DNA of 64,000 nucleotides, from positions 1,426,001 through 1,490,000 of the forward strand of contig NZ_CP149817.1 of NCBI RefSeq assembly GCF_037935975.1, written 5' to 3'. A program made the translations under genes and the position numbers. Shown one piece after another: positions 63,827 through 64,000 of this stretch. This DNA comes from Teredinibacter turnerae (GTDB lineage: Bacteria > Pseudomonadota > Gammaproteobacteria > Pseudomonadales > Cellvibrionaceae). Below the pieces are notes generated by a model that worked only from the letters and a program-made list of their open reading frames with translations, searched no databases and was not told the DNA's origin. Positions within the stretch are counted from its first letter, which is position 1. Each line of letters begins with the position of its first letter.

Positions 63827-64000
63827 AAACTCTTGGTATCCGGTTCCGAACCGGAGTAAATATGTACCCATAATACTTAACCAAGCGGGATTGATACTTA
63901 GCTGAGTACCTAAAAAAGTATTATGGGCAAACAAGAAAAGGTATTTAACTAGTTAAATACCTGCGGGTTGGGCAGGCCCTTTTGGGAGAGCCTGCTCGAC
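63827..64000. repeat. Cluster of hairpins at the window end
   Basis: Three perfect inverted repeats lie close together: TCCGGTT/AACCGGA (63839-63855), CCCATAATACTT/AAGTATTATGGG (63867-63878 and 63916-63927) and the palindrome GGTATTTAACTAGTTAAATACC, split here as GGTATTTAACT/AGTTAAATACC (63940-63961). GCAGGC/GCCTGC at 63972-63995 is a fourth. No gene is seen; the region runs off the window. Confidence 0.6.

Overview
The window looks like chromosomal DNA of a marine, plant-polysaccharide-degrading gammaproteobacterium of the Teredinibacter/Saccharophagus type. This is an inference from gene content. Five secreted proteins carry long poly-serine linkers between cellulose-binding CBM2/CBM10 modules and catalytic or β-helix domains, a hallmark of that group. 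The window also has an ectoine operon, a TonB-dependent receptor, and housekeeping genes of gammaproteobacterial type. No tRNA, rRNA or CRISPR array was recognised.

Layout. 1-2.8 kb: two small Roadblock/LC7-like proteins, a fused kinase-like/metallophosphoesterase protein and a small monooxygenase-fold protein. 2.8-5.7 kb (minus strand): selD-mnmH for 2-selenouridine in tRNA, then a GIN-domain lipoprotein. 6.2-9.9 kb: a secreted GH45 cellulase, a SemiSWEET-type sugar transporter and a GH10 xylanase. 9.9-17 kb: a GNAT acetyltransferase, an MBL-fold hydrolase, tag-manA, an RstAB-like two-component pair, a small conserved-looking protein and a Fur/Zur-type regulator. 17-21.6 kb: a trypsin-LRR-thrombospondin-3 protease facing a PL10 pectate lyase. 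22-24.3 kb: a rimK operon. 24.7-30.2 kb: ectR facing ectA-ectB-ectC-ask and a TPR membrane protein, with a recognisable EctR operator between. 30.3-33.4 kb: two rRNA methyltransferases, a cupin and a TM2 protein. 33.4-40.1 kb: a structured repeat, a TonB receptor and a three-gene operon joining a ThDP enzyme to two citrate-synthase-like proteins that lack the canonical catalytic residues. 40-45 kb: a chemoreceptor and a secreted lipase-like/DUF4785-like pair. 45-63 kb: a GH5 cellulase, a membrane AraC-type regulator, a PhoX-like/dihaem lipoprotein pair, IS1380-type remnants, a CBM5/12-CBM10-G8 β-helix protein, a NYN RNase-like protein and a PL11 rhamnogalacturonan lyase.

How they fit. The secreted enzymes cover cellulose (GH45, GH5), xylan (GH10), homogalacturonan (PL10), rhamnogalacturonan (PL11) and one uncharacterised polysaccharide (G8 protein). 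Most are tethered to cellulose by CBM2, CBM10 or both. SemiSWEET and ManA could handle released sugars. The ectoine operon fits a saline habitat. The items I find most worth following are the ThDP enzyme/degenerate citrate synthase operon, the pair of nested-palindrome repeats at 33.4 and 63.5 kb, the G8 enzyme, the PhoX/dihaem pair, and the TPR protein coupled to the ectoine-specific aspartokinase.
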